Assembly: GCF_900110765.1 (NCBI RefSeq)
Contig: NZ_FOEO01000036.1
Span: 1-54,893 of the forward strand
Source of the DNA: Pseudomonas sp. NFACC02
GTDB taxonomy: Bacteria; Pseudomonadota; Gammaproteobacteria; Pseudomonadales; Pseudomonadaceae
Length of the DNA stretch: 54,893 nt
Reading direction: 5' to 3'
The notes beneath the pieces are model-generated. The model was not told the origin of the DNA. It saw only the letters and a program-made list of their open reading frames with translations, and made no database searches. The translations under genes were made by a program, and so were the position numbers. Each line of letters starts with the position of its first letter. Within the stretch, counting starts at the first letter, position 1. Below are positions 34,037 to 44,777 of this stretch, piece after piece.

Positions 34037-37000
34037 ATGACCGCACCCTCTGCTCCCTATTTTCATGACGCCTCGCTCAGGCAACGTTTCGGCATTGCGC
34101 TCGACAGTGCCTTGCACGCGCAACAGATCAGCGCCCATGAGCACCAATGGCTGCAAGGCCTCTTGCATGAAGACGCCGGCGACGATACCGACCCTGTTCG
34201 CGTGGACGGTCTTACCCTGGATTCAAACCGCCCGACACCTTTTGAACTGGCTGCCGCGCTGCTGATGAGCCACGGCAATGGCAGCCAGCCGCAGGTGTAC
34301 CTGTATACCTTGGCGCGGGGCATCGAACGCTTCGAACACCGCATCGATTTGTTGAGCGCCCTGCAAACGTATTTTGCTGACGCCGACTCCAGCGCCAGTT
34401 TCGAATACGAAAAGCTCGACGGTGATCCGTTTCAGACGCAGATGCTGAGCATTGTCGACTACCAGGCCGAACATGTCGGCCGATTGACCGACATACTGGC
34501 TCAAACGCCGTTGCTGTCTGATGCGTTGGCCTCCGCGCTCACGCAACAACTGTCCAGGTGCCTGCCAGGCCTGACGTTCGACCCCGTGCACCAATTACTC
34601 CAGGTCGTTCAGCGCGGCTCGCTGGGCGATGCGGACGTCGTGTTGATGACTCAGACCCTCACGCAGGCGGCTGAAGAAGACCTGCGCGGCATGAAGTTGC
34701 TGCCGGGCATCGAGCGTCGGTTTCTGAAGCCGGACGGGCAACCGCTTGACGAGTCTGATACGCGGTTGATGGCCCAGGCACTGATCGACGCTGTAAAGCA
34801 AGTGGTCACGTCTTACGGTGAACTGCTCAAAGTGTTCTGGGGCGCGAACGTGATGCACCCACGCACGACGAGGGATCATGCCATTGAAAGCTTCGATGCG
34901 AGCGTACGCCACACGATTTATGGCCGACTTCAGCAGGGCGGCCTTTCTGCGCTGGCGCGTGAGACCCTTTACGCACTGATGCGCTCAAGGCAGGGGGCTC
35001 TCCCTGCTCAGGGTAACGCCCGGTTGCAGCGGCTGACGCTTGTCGACAGTGCAGGCACATCCCATCCATTGGCCGGGACCTTCGCCATTCAACTCGGGAA
35101 CGAGCCTGACGCTGCATTACTCTGGTACTTGCCGCATCACGCCCTGCATTCTTTCAAGGACCTGGCGAGCTTGCGAGCGTTCGCCGCCAGCGCGCAAGGC
35201 GGTGAATGGCTGCGTCCCTCACTGGCGCTTGAAAACCAGTCCATCCTGCTCGAACCTCAGGGGTGGCGGCTCGATCTGCAGACGATAGAGGCGTCACTGT
35301 TTGCCGAGCGTGTGGACTCGATCATCGCCATGCAAATGCGCAACCTGTCCCATGCGTTGCAGCTTTCCGGGACGTGGGAGGGCCTCTCGACGATGGTCGA
35401 CGATGCACTCGATGTGCGTCTTTTGCTCGATCCTCGCCAGTTGCAATTCAGCGCCCGGCGCTGGCGACACACATCATTCAGTTTTTCGGCGGTCTGGCAG
35501 AACGGTATCAACGACGATCTGGTGCAGGTTCAAGCGGCTGACCCGCGTAGCGAACCCGCTCCCTCGTGGGTTGAGCAGACCCAACGCCTGGATGACAGGG
35601 CCGCTCAGTTGTGGGACATCGGGGACGGTTTAAGTCTCTACTGCAAGGAGACGCTGCAGCGATACCTGAGTGTTCTGTCGACTGTGTGTCTGGCACCTGA
35701 AAGTATTCAGATCCAGTGGCAAGCGCCGGCTCACACCGACGCCGCCGGGTCCGTGCCCTTGTTGGAGCGCAGCGGTCAGACGACAGTGACCGTGGACCTG
35801 GTGTCGTTGCTGATCGAGCGGATCAGTGGGTATCGGACAGAGGCGATCAATGCCGATGCGGTCATCAAGCTTCTCACGGAGTCGGGTGGGGCGGATGTGG
35901 CGCTGGAGGGCATTGATGTGGTGCTGGTCAACCATCTGCTGGATTGCGCCGCAGTCGATTTCAATGCTTCTTACCTGCGGTTCGTCGAGCAGGCGCGGCT
36001 AGGGCTGCGTCGGGATGGCAACCTGAGGTGGAGCCCCGACGAGGCCGCGCGTTATCTGCGTGAAGACATCGTGCGCCTGGATCTGGCGGTCAAGCGACGC
36101 ACCGTTGATCTGGGCAGTAACGAGGAAGCAATGGTTCGCCAGATTCTGGAACGTCCCGTTCGCAGTTTGAGGAGCAGGCTGATGGGGCCGGTCGCGGAAG
36201 CGTTCCTGGTGACGGTCTTGTACGACAACAACCGAGCTGTGCCACTGAGTGACATGCTGATGGTCTGCTATCCCCAAGATGATGACGTCAGTGTGGTTCT
36301 ATGGGATGGGATAAAGGGCTGGAAGCGTTTCCCGTCGATCAACCAGATGCAGCGTTACCTGCGCAATCAGCTGCAGGGCACCAGTCGCGAGCAATTGCTT
36401 GCCCTGGCAGGCGAGTACGACCGGGCGCTATTGCTCAATCATTTGCAGAAGCCGTCTGGTAATGCCGTGTCAATCCGGCTGGACCGGGTTGACGATCATG
36501 TGTTCGAGTCGCTTCAGCGCCGTGCACTCGACCATCAGCAGCAAGGTGTCAAACAAGCCTGCGTCAAGGGCCAGCGCTACCGTGCCCAGGCTGATCTCTA
36601 TGTCCGGATGGCATTTGATGCCGCCCGTGACAGTTACCTTCAGAATGCGGTCGATGCCCTGTCCGCCAGAATTGACAGCGCGCTGATCGCAGCGCTGTTG
36701 CCCGATTGGTTGCTGCAGGCGAAGGGGGCAGACCAGTTCTTGTATGCCCGTCGCTTGCACAGGTTCAATCAGTGCATTACCGGAAAACCGGATTTCCTGT
36801 TCGACATCCCGTCCCTGCAAAGCTATTCCCGCGCGCGGCTGGTTGACCGGTTGAGCAAGGATTTTCCGGATCAGACCTGGAGTCCGGACCACATCCTGGT
36901 CACAGTGCGTCGCTATGTGGCGGGACTGCCAAGCGCGGGGCAGATCCCCTCCGGCATCCCGGCGGCGGAGGTTGTCAACAGCGAGTCCTTGACCGATTAC

Positions 37001-39289
37001 GCATTGAACCGATTTGTCACCGTTCAGGATGCGGCACTGAGCGTCAGCTCTGAAGATCAGCCGATGGCTGCGGAACTCTTGACCCCTGATTACCTGCGCA
37101 CTCTGATCACCGACCTGGACGTCGGAGGGGGTTACATGGCGCTTCTTGAAAAAGCCCTGACCCCCAAGAGTCCCGACTATGTCTTGCGTCGCCAGTACTT
37201 TTTCGATCAGGTCCCGGCCTTGCTGCAGGTACGCACGCTGGAAAAGAAGCTCCAGGGCATCCTCAGCCAAAGGGGTTATGACTACGTCGAGGCCGTGATC
37301 GCGATGCCTGACGGTATCGCCAGGGAGCCGGTCGACGGCGTGCCAGTCATCATCAGCCCGCTGAAACTGGTGGCTGATCGTGGCATGACGCCCGATGGTG
37401 TGCCTGGCGTGTACCTGGTCTGTGGACGCGATCCCGCGAGCGGCCCTGTGGTTTTGCAAACCATCTTCAGTTCCGAATTCAGTTTCAAGGAATACGTCAG
37501 CATCGAGGCGCTTCTGCAGGACATCCGTAGTAACGAGGCGCTGCAGAGGCTGTTGCTCGCGCGCCTCGATCCGATCACTCGGCGGCGCTACGCCGAGGGG
37601 GGATTCGTTGAGCCGCATCTGCCGTTCAGTGTCGAAGGGTTTGCAGACGTGCCCTTCGAAACGCCGGGGCCCGTCACGCTGGAACTTGCCGAGCAGAAAG
37701 GCAACGCGCTGGGCTTCATGTTCAGCAATGCAGTGCATGTGCTGCTGAACATCGGTCAGGAGAACACGGTCACGAACGCTGAGGCCAGCGCAGCGTCCAC
37801 GCGTTTCCTCATGACGCTGGGCGTCGAACAGATGATGAACCTGCTGCCCGGCAAGATGGGGGCCTTGGTCGCGTTGTTTCAGAGCGAAACCTTGCTGCGT
37901 GCTTCCGCCGCTTCCGCGAGCGGCAAACGCTGGGGTGAAGCGCTTTCGGAGTTCTCAGCGGCATTGGGGGTGTTGGCAACCGCTCGCGAGCAAGCCGAAG
38001 ACGACTTGATCGAGGAGGGGGAAAGCGCCGCAGATCCCGAGGTCGGCCTTGAGGACACCACCACGTCTTTTTCCTGGTTTGACCCCAAGCTGACGCCAGC
38101 ACAGTCGCAACGTCTGCGGGCACTCGAGGTTCGCGACATCGCGCTGGATGATCTTGAGCGTGACGAACTGTTGAACCTTTACACCAATGCAGGCGGTAAT
38201 CAGTTTTATGCGTCGGTCAGCGGCAAGGTTTATCGAGTGACGAGAGCGACTGATCAGGCGCAGTGGATGATCGTGGGCAATGACGGCACCCCCGGGCCGC
38301 GTCTGAAGCTGGACGTCAATCAGCGCTGGCAACTTGATTTGAGTCTGGGGCTCAAGGGCGGGGGCGGGTTGCTCACCCGGATTCGCTCGGAGATCGTGGA
38401 ACTGGATGTTGACGCGGTGATGGTGGTCCAGGCCAGCGGCATGCCAGAGATTCGGATGTTGTATCGAGACAAAGCACGGCGTATCGGCGAGGCTCACCTC
38501 AAGAGCAAGCGCTATCTGGAAACCTGCCTGGACAACCTGCACGTGCACAAGCGAGGTGAACCGCTTGACCCTCGTGTCAATCAGATACTGGCTGACTTTT
38601 TTGGAACGGCGACCCCTGATCAGTCTTTGCTCGACGAGGTCGAGTCCATGATCAAGCGCCTGTACGACGAGATCATGAGTGCCTCGTTATCGCCGTTCTC
38701 ATCGGCCCGATATGTCGTGGGTCTGAACCGTGAGGGGCAGGAGCGCACGTCGGGGTTCGTCATCAAGGACGACCCGAAAAAGAGGATATTCCTGACCGAT
38801 GGATTCTTTCAGGTGCTGCCGTTCTCCCTCAACGAACAGGCGCGGATCGAGGGGTTCGAACTGGGTGCTCATTTCCGTTCCGCAACACTGATTCATGAGC
38901 TGTCGCATTTGGTCGCCGATACGTATGACATCGCGTACCTGGAAACCTCGGCTCCTTATCCTGATCTGCTGGCGGAGGACAATGCCGATAACATTAAACT
39001 GAAAGAAGACTTGAGTTACCTGCACAGTCGCGGCTTGTCGCATCTGACTGAAAAGGACGACCTGTTTCTGCGCCTGGACGACGACCACTGGCGCGACATG
39101 GTGCGTGATGACGGCGACGGCTTCAAAGCCATATTGCGCATCACCGGCACTCGCAAACTGAACGCTGCGCGGGATGTCTTTCTGGCCGATGCGCTGAAGC
39201 GCCGTAAGATTTTGCTCAGCAACGCAGACTCGGTGACCCTGTTGATTCTGCTCCTGGGCCGCAAGAACTACGCAGTCCCGATGCCTTGA
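34037..39289 (+). CDS. Giant dermonecrotic-toxin-domain protein with C-terminal HExxH (paralogue 1)
   Basis: A 1750-residue protein without a signal peptide. The N-terminus (YFHDASLRQRFGIALD) and the region of about 955-1200 (ESLTDYALNRFVTVQDAAL, YAEGGFVEPHLPF) resemble the Pseudomonas 'dermonecrotic toxin domain' (DUF6543/ToxA_N) family. A segment with some membrane-like character follows (about 1230-1330). Near the end is TLIHELSHLVADTYDIAYLE: His1620-Glu1621-x-x-His1624, then Asp1628-Thr-x-Asp1631 and Tyr1634. This is a zincin-like motif resembling the aspzincin (M35) pattern, though with a shorter gap to the Asp. AAAAGGA precedes the ATG at 34037. The next gene is a full-length paralogue. 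Secretion route, target and protease activity are unknown; no immunity gene is adjacent. Confidence 0.85.
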   Translation: MTAPSAPYFHDASLRQRFGIALDSALHAQQISAHEHQWLQGLLHEDAGDDTDPVRVDGLTLDSNRPTPFELAAALLMSHGNGSQPQVYLYTLARGIERFEHRIDLLSALQTYFADADSSASFEYEKLDGDPFQTQMLSIVDYQAEHVGRLTDILAQTPLLSDALASALTQQLSRCLPGLTFDPVHQLLQVVQRGSLGDADVVLMTQTLTQAAEEDLRGMKLLPGIERRFLKPDGQPLDESDTRLMAQALIDAVKQVVTSYGELLKVFWGANVMHPRTTRDHAIESFDASVRHTIYGRLQQGGLSALARETLYALMRSRQGALPAQGNARLQRLTLVDSAGTSHPLAGTFAIQLGNEPDAALLWYLPHHALHSFKDLASLRAFAASAQGGEWLRPSLALENQSILLEPQGWRLDLQTIEASLFAERVDSIIAMQMRNLSHALQLSGTWEGLSTMVDDALDVRLLLDPRQLQFSARRWRHTSFSFSAVWQNGINDDLVQVQAADPRSEPAPSWVEQTQRLDDRAAQLWDIGDGLSLYCKETLQRYLSVLSTVCLAPESIQIQWQAPAHTDAAGSVPLLERSGQTTVTVDLVSLLIERISGYRTEAINADAVIKLLTESGGADVALEGIDVVLVNHLLDCAAVDFNASYLRFVEQARLGLRRDGNLRWSPDEAARYLREDIVRLDLAVKRRTVDLGSNEEAMVRQILERPVRSLRSRLMGPVAEAFLVTVLYDNNRAVPLSDMLMVCYPQDDDVSVVLWDGIKGWKRFPSINQMQRYLRNQLQGTSREQLLALAGEYDRALLLNHLQKPSGNAVSIRLDRVDDHVFESLQRRALDHQQQGVKQACVKGQRYRAQADLYVRMAFDAARDSYLQNAVDALSARIDSALIAALLPDWLLQAKGADQFLYARRLHRFNQCITGKPDFLFDIPSLQSYSRARLVDRLSKDFPDQTWSPDHILVTVRRYVAGLPSAGQIPSGIPAAEVVNSESLTDYALNRFVTVQDAALSVSSEDQPMAAELLTPDYLRTLITDLDVGGGYMALLEKALTPKSPDYVLRRQYFFDQVPALLQVRTLEKKLQGILSQRGYDYVEAVIAMPDGIAREPVDGVPVIISPLKLVADRGMTPDGVPGVYLVCGRDPASGPVVLQTIFSSEFSFKEYVSIEALLQDIRSNEALQRLLLARLDPITRRRYAEGGFVEPHLPFSVEGFADVPFETPGPVTLELAEQKGNALGFMFSNAVHVLLNIGQENTVTNAEASAASTRFLMTLGVEQMMNLLPGKMGALVALFQSETLLRASAASASGKRWGEALSEFSAALGVLATAREQAEDDLIEEGESAADPEVGLEDTTTSFSWFDPKLTPAQSQRLRALEVRDIALDDLERDELLNLYTNAGGNQFYASVSGKVYRVTRATDQAQWMIVGNDGTPGPRLKLDVNQRWQLDLSLGLKGGGGLLTRIRSEIVELDVDAVMVVQASGMPEIRMLYRDKARRIGEAHLKSKRYLETCLDNLHVHKRGEPLDPRVNQILADFFGTATPDQSLLDEVESMIKRLYDEIMSASLSPFSSARYVVGLNREGQERTSGFVIKDDPKKRIFLTDGFFQVLPFSLNEQARIEGFELGAHFRSATLIHELSHLVADTYDIAYLETSAPYPDLLAEDNADNIKLKEDLSYLHSRGLSHLTEKDDLFLRLDDDHWRDMVRDDGDGFKAILRITGTRKLNAARDVFLADALKRRKILLSNADSVTLLILLLGRKNYAVPMP

Positions 39290-39440
39290 TCTGACGGGCA
39301 CCGCGCAGAAAGACAAACTGCGCAGTGCCCGCAGCATTATGTACCGCAGCAACCCTTCACTTTCTCCATACGCTCCTTTGTCATTCAGGCCCATGACCGG
39401 TTAACCACCCGCGTGGGCTGTTCGCGCATAAGGAGTTGTC

Positions 39441-42400
39441 ATGTCCCCGGTTTCCACCCTTTACTTCCACACGGCGTCACTCAGGCAGCGGTTTCTCGCC
39501 GACCTCGACGATGCGGTACAGGCCAGACGCCTGGATGCTCTCGAGCGGGAGTGGCTGCAAGGCGCCACTCGAAACGTTACCGAGGATGAAGCGGACCCCC
39601 TCCGGGTCGATCGACTGATCTCCGAGGGAGATGTGGCGACCTCGTTCGAGCTGGCCGCCGCGTTGATGCTTAGCCATGCCTCCGGGCAGCGTCCTGTTGT
39701 GTATTTACAGACGCTGGCCGGCGGCATTGAACGTTTCGAAGACCGCAGTGCCTTGTTGAGCGCGCTCAGAAGTCGCTTCGCCGAAGGCGATGTCGACGCC
39801 TCCTTCGAGTACGAGCGGATCGAAACTGACACGTTTCAGGCTCAGATGCTGGCGATCATCGACTATCAGGCCGACGGCGTCGGTCAACTGACCGAGGCGC
39901 TTCAAGCACTGCCCTCCGTGACAGAGGCGGTGACGCATGCGTTGGCGAAACAACTGCGGGACACGCTGCCAGACCAGCCTGTGAATGCTGAAACCCACCT
40001 GCTGCAGCTGGTCCGCACGGCGCAGGGGGCTGACACCGAGGAGGTGGTCATTGCCCAACCGTTGGCGGAAGCGGCGTATGACGAGTATCGAAACGTCGCC
40101 CTGTTCGAAGGCGTCCAGCGCCGGTTTCTCGATGCCAGCGGTTTGCAGGCCAATGCCGAAGACTCGCAACGCTTTGCTCAGGCGTTACGCATGGCCGCCG
40201 TCAAGGCGCCGGAGCATCATCAGTTGTTACTCAAGGCGTTCTGGAATAGACGCTGGCAAAACCAGCGTACCCATCGCGATCTGGCCATTCAAAACTTCGC
40301 CACACGTTTTCGCGACGCGTTATACCGTCGTTATCACGAGGGTGGATTCGATGCGGCAAAGCTTGAACAACTGCGGCCGTTTTTGCACTCGGTGAAAGGA
40401 TCGTTACCGGTAAACAGGGGGGGGAGTTTCCATCAACTGGCTATCCGTGTGGGCGACCATGGGCCGCTGGCACTGGCGGGAACCTTTGTGTTTGACTTCG
40501 GCGCAGCGACAGCGACACCGTCGGCGATCTGTTGGTTTTCGCCTGAGCACACATTGTCTGAGCTCGATGATCTGGAGGCATTGTCTGCGCTGCTGTCGAG
40601 TCCTGCGGGGCGTGAGCGACTGAGGCCTTGCCTGGCGCTGGGCGATCAAGCGGTTTTACAGAAAAGTGAACCGATCCAGGTCAGTCTGCAGCCCTTCGAA
40701 AGTGAAGGTTTGTATGCGGCCTGTGTGGACGCGATCCTGGCGTTGCAGTCCCGGAATCTGACTTACGTTTCAGCGTTGATGACCTCGCCTGAGAGGGTTT
40801 CATCGATGGTTGACGATGCGCTGGACATCCGCTCGCTTCTAGACCCGCGTCAGTTGCATTTTACGGCTGGACGCTGGCGTGAGACCGGTCCGGTCAATTT
40901 CGGCGCGACCTGGCGCGGTGAAGCCTCCGACAACGGGATAGAGGGTGTGCTTCAGACCCCCGTCGGCCAGACGGCAATCAGCAGCCAGGAAGAAAGCAGT
41001 TACGGCAGCAGGATCCGGTTCCTGCCACCCTCCTGGCTTGAGCGGATAAAGGCGCTCGACTTGCGTGCCCACGACCTCGCACGGATCGGGAACGGGCTGA
41101 TCCAGCATGCAGAGCACCGGCTGCAACAATACCTGTGCGTGTTGGACAGCTCGACGGTGTCCGCAAGGGATATCCGTGTTCAGTGGTTGCAATCGGCACC
41201 AGAGGATCGTTCCGATGTTCAGGCGCAGGCCATTGCCGTCAGCGAGTCGGCGCAAGCACTGTCCATGGACCTGGTGTCATTGTTGCTTGAGCGGGTCAGC
41301 GGTCATCGTCTCGACGAAGTGGCAGTGCAGGCGCGGGTGCTCAGAAAGGCTTCGGGTGCGTACGGCGATGGGCCGGTAGCCCATCTCGATGCGGTGTTGA
41401 TCAATCACATGCTGGACACCATCGCGCCGGATTTTACGGAACAGTATCTCCAGCGCTTCAAGGCGTCACGACGGTGTATCTGGCGTGACGGCGACCGTCA
41501 GATGCCTCCGGCCACGGTGGCGATGAACCTGCGTGAGGACATTCTGCGTCTGGACATGAAAGTCCAACGACGTTCGCTGGTGATTAACCCCGAGTCCATC
41601 AGCATGATTGAGCAGGTGCTCGATCGGCCGGTCCGCGCGTTGCGTGCCGGCATCGGTGACGCTGTGACCGAAGTGTTTTCCGTTTCCGTGGTATTCGGCA
41701 ACAACCGATCGGCACTGCTCAGCGAAGCCATGGTGCTCCTGCAGCCGCAGCACCCTGACCGCGGCGTCATGCTATGGAGCGGCGTACGAGGCTGGCGTTT
41801 CGCAGCGTCCATCGATCAGATGCAGCGCCGTGTACGCCAGCATTTTCAGCATTCAAAACGGGAAGACTGGTTGAATCTGCTCGGTGAGCATGACAGGTCC
41901 CTGTTACGTCACCATTTGCAGCAACCCGCCGGCAATCAGATACGTATTCGTCTGGACCGAGTCGACGGGCATGCGATCGAAGCCCTCCAGCAAAGCGCGC
42001 TAAGCCGCCAGGAGCAGGACCTGCAGCAACTGTGTAGCCGCGCCGTCCGCTGCCGGTTTGAGGCTGAGCTCTTTTCTCGGGTGGCGCAGGCAACGGAAAT
42101 CGACGCGCAGTTGCACAGAATGCTGGACGGGTTATCCGTGCGTATCGGCAACCGATTGTTGGCCGCCATGCTGCCGCCGTGGATGCAGAGGGCCTCGGTC
42201 AGGGAACTGGTTCGTTATAAAGAAGTGCTGGAGCGTTATTTCATGGCCATTCAGGGCGAGGAATTTCTCTTCGAAATTCCGACGCTCCACGCGTACGCGC
42301 GGACCTCGCTGGTAGAACGGCTGGGTAGAGATTTTCCGAACCAGTCGTTGGACCCTGACGATGTTACGGTGACATTGCGCCGTTATATTTCAGCTTTTCC

Positions 42401-44756
42401 TGTCCCCGGGGAATTGCCATCCGGGGTTCCGGCAGCCGCCCTTGTGAAGAAGGAGTCGCTGACCGAGTACGCACTCAATCGTTTTGCCAATGTTCAGGAT
42501 GCAGCGCTCAGCGCCAGCTCTGCGCGCTATCCCCGCGTGGAGGAGCTGTTGACCCCTGACTACCTGCGACAAACCGTCAGAGAGCTTGATGTCGGCGCTC
42601 GGTATCTGGCGTTACTGCAGCAGGCATTTACCCCTGAGGACGCCAATTACCATCTGCGTTATCACTGTTTTCTGGAGCAGCTTCCCCCCATGCTGCTGGT
42701 GGTGGCATTGCAGCAGAAACTCGAAGGTAGCCTGAGCGAGCAGGCCTATCACTTCCTTGAACGGGTAATGGACATGCCAGACGGTATTGCCCGTGAGCCG
42801 GTAGGGGATATGCACGTGATCCTCAGCCCGTTGCAACTGGTGGCAGACACCGGCATGACGCCGGATCCCGTGCAGGGGGCTTACGTCATATGCCCGCGCG
42901 AACACGGGCAGGGCCCGGTGATTCTGTACACCAGCTATCACGATGAGTTCGTCTTTCGGGAGTATCCAAGTCAGGCCGCGCTCGCAGACGATATTTGCCG
43001 CGATGACAAGTTGCAGAAATGGCTGCTTGAACGCGTCGAGCCCGCGGCGCGCAAAAGGTATGACCATGGTGGCTTCTTGGAGCCGCATCTGCCGTTCTCG
43101 ACGGAGGGCGCGGGTAATGTGCCGTTTCGAGCGCCAGGCCCCGTCACGATCGCGATCAGCGAGGTCAAGGGCAGTGCCTTGAAGTTTCTCTTTCTCGACA
43201 CACTCAACGTCATTCTGAGAATCGCCAAGGCCAATGCCGTGACCACCGAAGAGGCGGATCAGTTATCCAGAAAGTTTCTGGCCACGCTGGCGCTTGAGCA
43301 GGCGCTGTCATTGTTGCCGGGCAAGCTGGGCGCTGTGGTGGCGCTCTGGCAGAGCCAGACGTTATTCCGGGCGTCGGCTGCGTCGGCATCGGGACGGCAC
43401 TGGGGGGAGGCGTTGTCCGAGTTTTCCGCAGCGTTGGGTGTGCTTGCTTCGGCACGTGAGCAGGCGCTGGAGGAGCTGATTCTGGACGGCGAGCGACCCT
43501 CCACGATGCCCGAAGAGCAACTGGATACACCGGCGTTTTCCTGGAACGGCGGTGTGTTGAGTGCTGAGCAGCAGCTGCGGCTGCAAGCGCTGGAAGCGAA
43601 AAACGTTGCACTGGACGAATTGCGGCACGACGAATTGCTTAGCCTTTATGTCGATGGGCGTTCGGGCAACTGCTTTGCCGCAGTGCGGGGGAGGGTTTAC
43701 CAGGTCAGACAGACCGCCAGCGAAGACCGGTGGATGATTGTCGGCGCCGACGGCACACCAGGGCCTCGGCTGAGGCTGGACGATAACCAGCGATGGGAGC
43801 TGGACTTGAGCCTTGGCCTCAAGGGTGGCGGAGGAATGTTAACCACCCTGCGCAACGAGACGATAGACGCAGAAATCGAGGAAAGCCTGGTGATAAAGGC
43901 CACCGGCATGCCTGAAATCCGCCAGCATTTTCGCGACCATGCACGGCGCATAGGTCGAGCTCACTTACAAGCCAAGCAATATCTCGAAAACTGCCTGGAC
44001 AATCTTCATGTGCATCAGCGCAACGAGCCTCTGGACGACCGCGCAGCGCGGATCATCGGCGATTTTTTTGGTGTAGACCGGCCAGATACTTCGCTGTTGA
44101 TTGATGTGGAGCGAGCAGTGAAATCCGTGTTCGACGCGCTCATGGACTCGACCCTGTCACCGTATTCGTCGCCACGTTATGTGATTGGGGATAATCGCCA
44201 ACCGGGTGATATGACCAGCGCCTTTGTGATCAAAAGCGATGTTAGACAGAGAATCTTCCTGACCGAGCGATTCTTCAATGTCCCGTCCTATAGCCTGAAT
44301 CCGTTAGCGACTGCTGAAGGGTTTGAGTTGGGCGCCCATTATCGTGCGGCGACGCTGATTCATGAGTTAACGCACCTGGCCAACGACACCCACGACATCA
44401 TGTACCTCGAGACTTCGACACCGTATCCAGATCTTCTGCTGGCCGACACTGAAGACAATGCGCTTCTCAAGGCTGACGTGGAGAGCTTGCAACGCGAGGG
44501 CTTGTCGCACCTGTCCAGGAGAAGTGATTTATTCCTCACGCTTGAGGAGGGTCAATGGCGTGATCTGAGCCGTGAAGATGGCAAGGGCAAAAGCGCGATA
44601 TTGCGCATTACCGGCAAAAAGACGCTGGATGAGGCGCGGGACGTGTTCCTCAGCGATGCAATCAAACGCCGGGAGATTCTGTTGAAGAACGCCGATTCGG
44701 TGACGCTGCTGGTGCTGTCGCTGGGTCGGCGCAATTTCGTGATGCCGAACCCGTGA
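39441..44756 (+). CDS. Giant dermonecrotic-toxin-domain protein with C-terminal HExxH (paralogue 2)
   Basis: A 1771-residue paralogue of the preceding protein, alignable along its whole length by eye (for example YFHTASLRQRF at the start, ESLTEYALNRFANVQDAAL at about 1010, GGFLEPHLPFS at about 1210). The C-terminal motif is kept as TLIHELTHLANDTHDIMYLE: His1641, Glu1642, His1645, Asp1649, Asp1652, Tyr1655. The following stretch, ending NADSVTLLVLSLGRRNF, is also conserved. Conservation of every candidate metal ligand between paralogues that differ at many other positions supports a functional site. AAGGAG lies five bases before the ATG. The 151-base gap from paralogue 1 contains a leader element shared with it. 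Translocation and target are unknown. Confidence 0.85.
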   Translation: MSPVSTLYFHTASLRQRFLADLDDAVQARRLDALEREWLQGATRNVTEDEADPLRVDRLISEGDVATSFELAAALMLSHASGQRPVVYLQTLAGGIERFEDRSALLSALRSRFAEGDVDASFEYERIETDTFQAQMLAIIDYQADGVGQLTEALQALPSVTEAVTHALAKQLRDTLPDQPVNAETHLLQLVRTAQGADTEEVVIAQPLAEAAYDEYRNVALFEGVQRRFLDASGLQANAEDSQRFAQALRMAAVKAPEHHQLLLKAFWNRRWQNQRTHRDLAIQNFATRFRDALYRRYHEGGFDAAKLEQLRPFLHSVKGSLPVNRGGSFHQLAIRVGDHGPLALAGTFVFDFGAATATPSAICWFSPEHTLSELDDLEALSALLSSPAGRERLRPCLALGDQAVLQKSEPIQVSLQPFESEGLYAACVDAILALQSRNLTYVSALMTSPERVSSMVDDALDIRSLLDPRQLHFTAGRWRETGPVNFGATWRGEASDNGIEGVLQTPVGQTAISSQEESSYGSRIRFLPPSWLERIKALDLRAHDLARIGNGLIQHAEHRLQQYLCVLDSSTVSARDIRVQWLQSAPEDRSDVQAQAIAVSESAQALSMDLVSLLLERVSGHRLDEVAVQARVLRKASGAYGDGPVAHLDAVLINHMLDTIAPDFTEQYLQRFKASRRCIWRDGDRQMPPATVAMNLREDILRLDMKVQRRSLVINPESISMIEQVLDRPVRALRAGIGDAVTEVFSVSVVFGNNRSALLSEAMVLLQPQHPDRGVMLWSGVRGWRFAASIDQMQRRVRQHFQHSKREDWLNLLGEHDRSLLRHHLQQPAGNQIRIRLDRVDGHAIEALQQSALSRQEQDLQQLCSRAVRCRFEAELFSRVAQATEIDAQLHRMLDGLSVRIGNRLLAAMLPPWMQRASVRELVRYKEVLERYFMAIQGEEFLFEIPTLHAYARTSLVERLGRDFPNQSLDPDDVTVTLRRYISAFPVPGELPSGVPAAALVKKESLTEYALNRFANVQDAALSASSARYPRVEELLTPDYLRQTVRELDVGARYLALLQQAFTPEDANYHLRYHCFLEQLPPMLLVVALQQKLEGSLSEQAYHFLERVMDMPDGIAREPVGDMHVILSPLQLVADTGMTPDPVQGAYVICPREHGQGPVILYTSYHDEFVFREYPSQAALADDICRDDKLQKWLLERVEPAARKRYDHGGFLEPHLPFSTEGAGNVPFRAPGPVTIAISEVKGSALKFLFLDTLNVILRIAKANAVTTEEADQLSRKFLATLALEQALSLLPGKLGAVVALWQSQTLFRASAASASGRHWGEALSEFSAALGVLASAREQALEELILDGERPSTMPEEQLDTPAFSWNGGVLSAEQQLRLQALEAKNVALDELRHDELLSLYVDGRSGNCFAAVRGRVYQVRQTASEDRWMIVGADGTPGPRLRLDDNQRWELDLSLGLKGGGGMLTTLRNETIDAEIEESLVIKATGMPEIRQHFRDHARRIGRAHLQAKQYLENCLDNLHVHQRNEPLDDRAARIIGDFFGVDRPDTSLLIDVERAVKSVFDALMDSTLSPYSSPRYVIGDNRQPGDMTSAFVIKSDVRQRIFLTERFFNVPSYSLNPLATAEGFELGAHYRAATLIHELTHLANDTHDIMYLETSTPYPDLLLADTEDNALLKADVESLQREGLSHLSRRSDLFLTLEEGQWRDLSREDGKGKSAILRITGKKTLDEARDVFLSDAIKRREILLKNADSVTLLVLSLGRRNFVMPNP

Positions 44757-44777
44757 GGGGCTCGGCGTCGACAGGGG

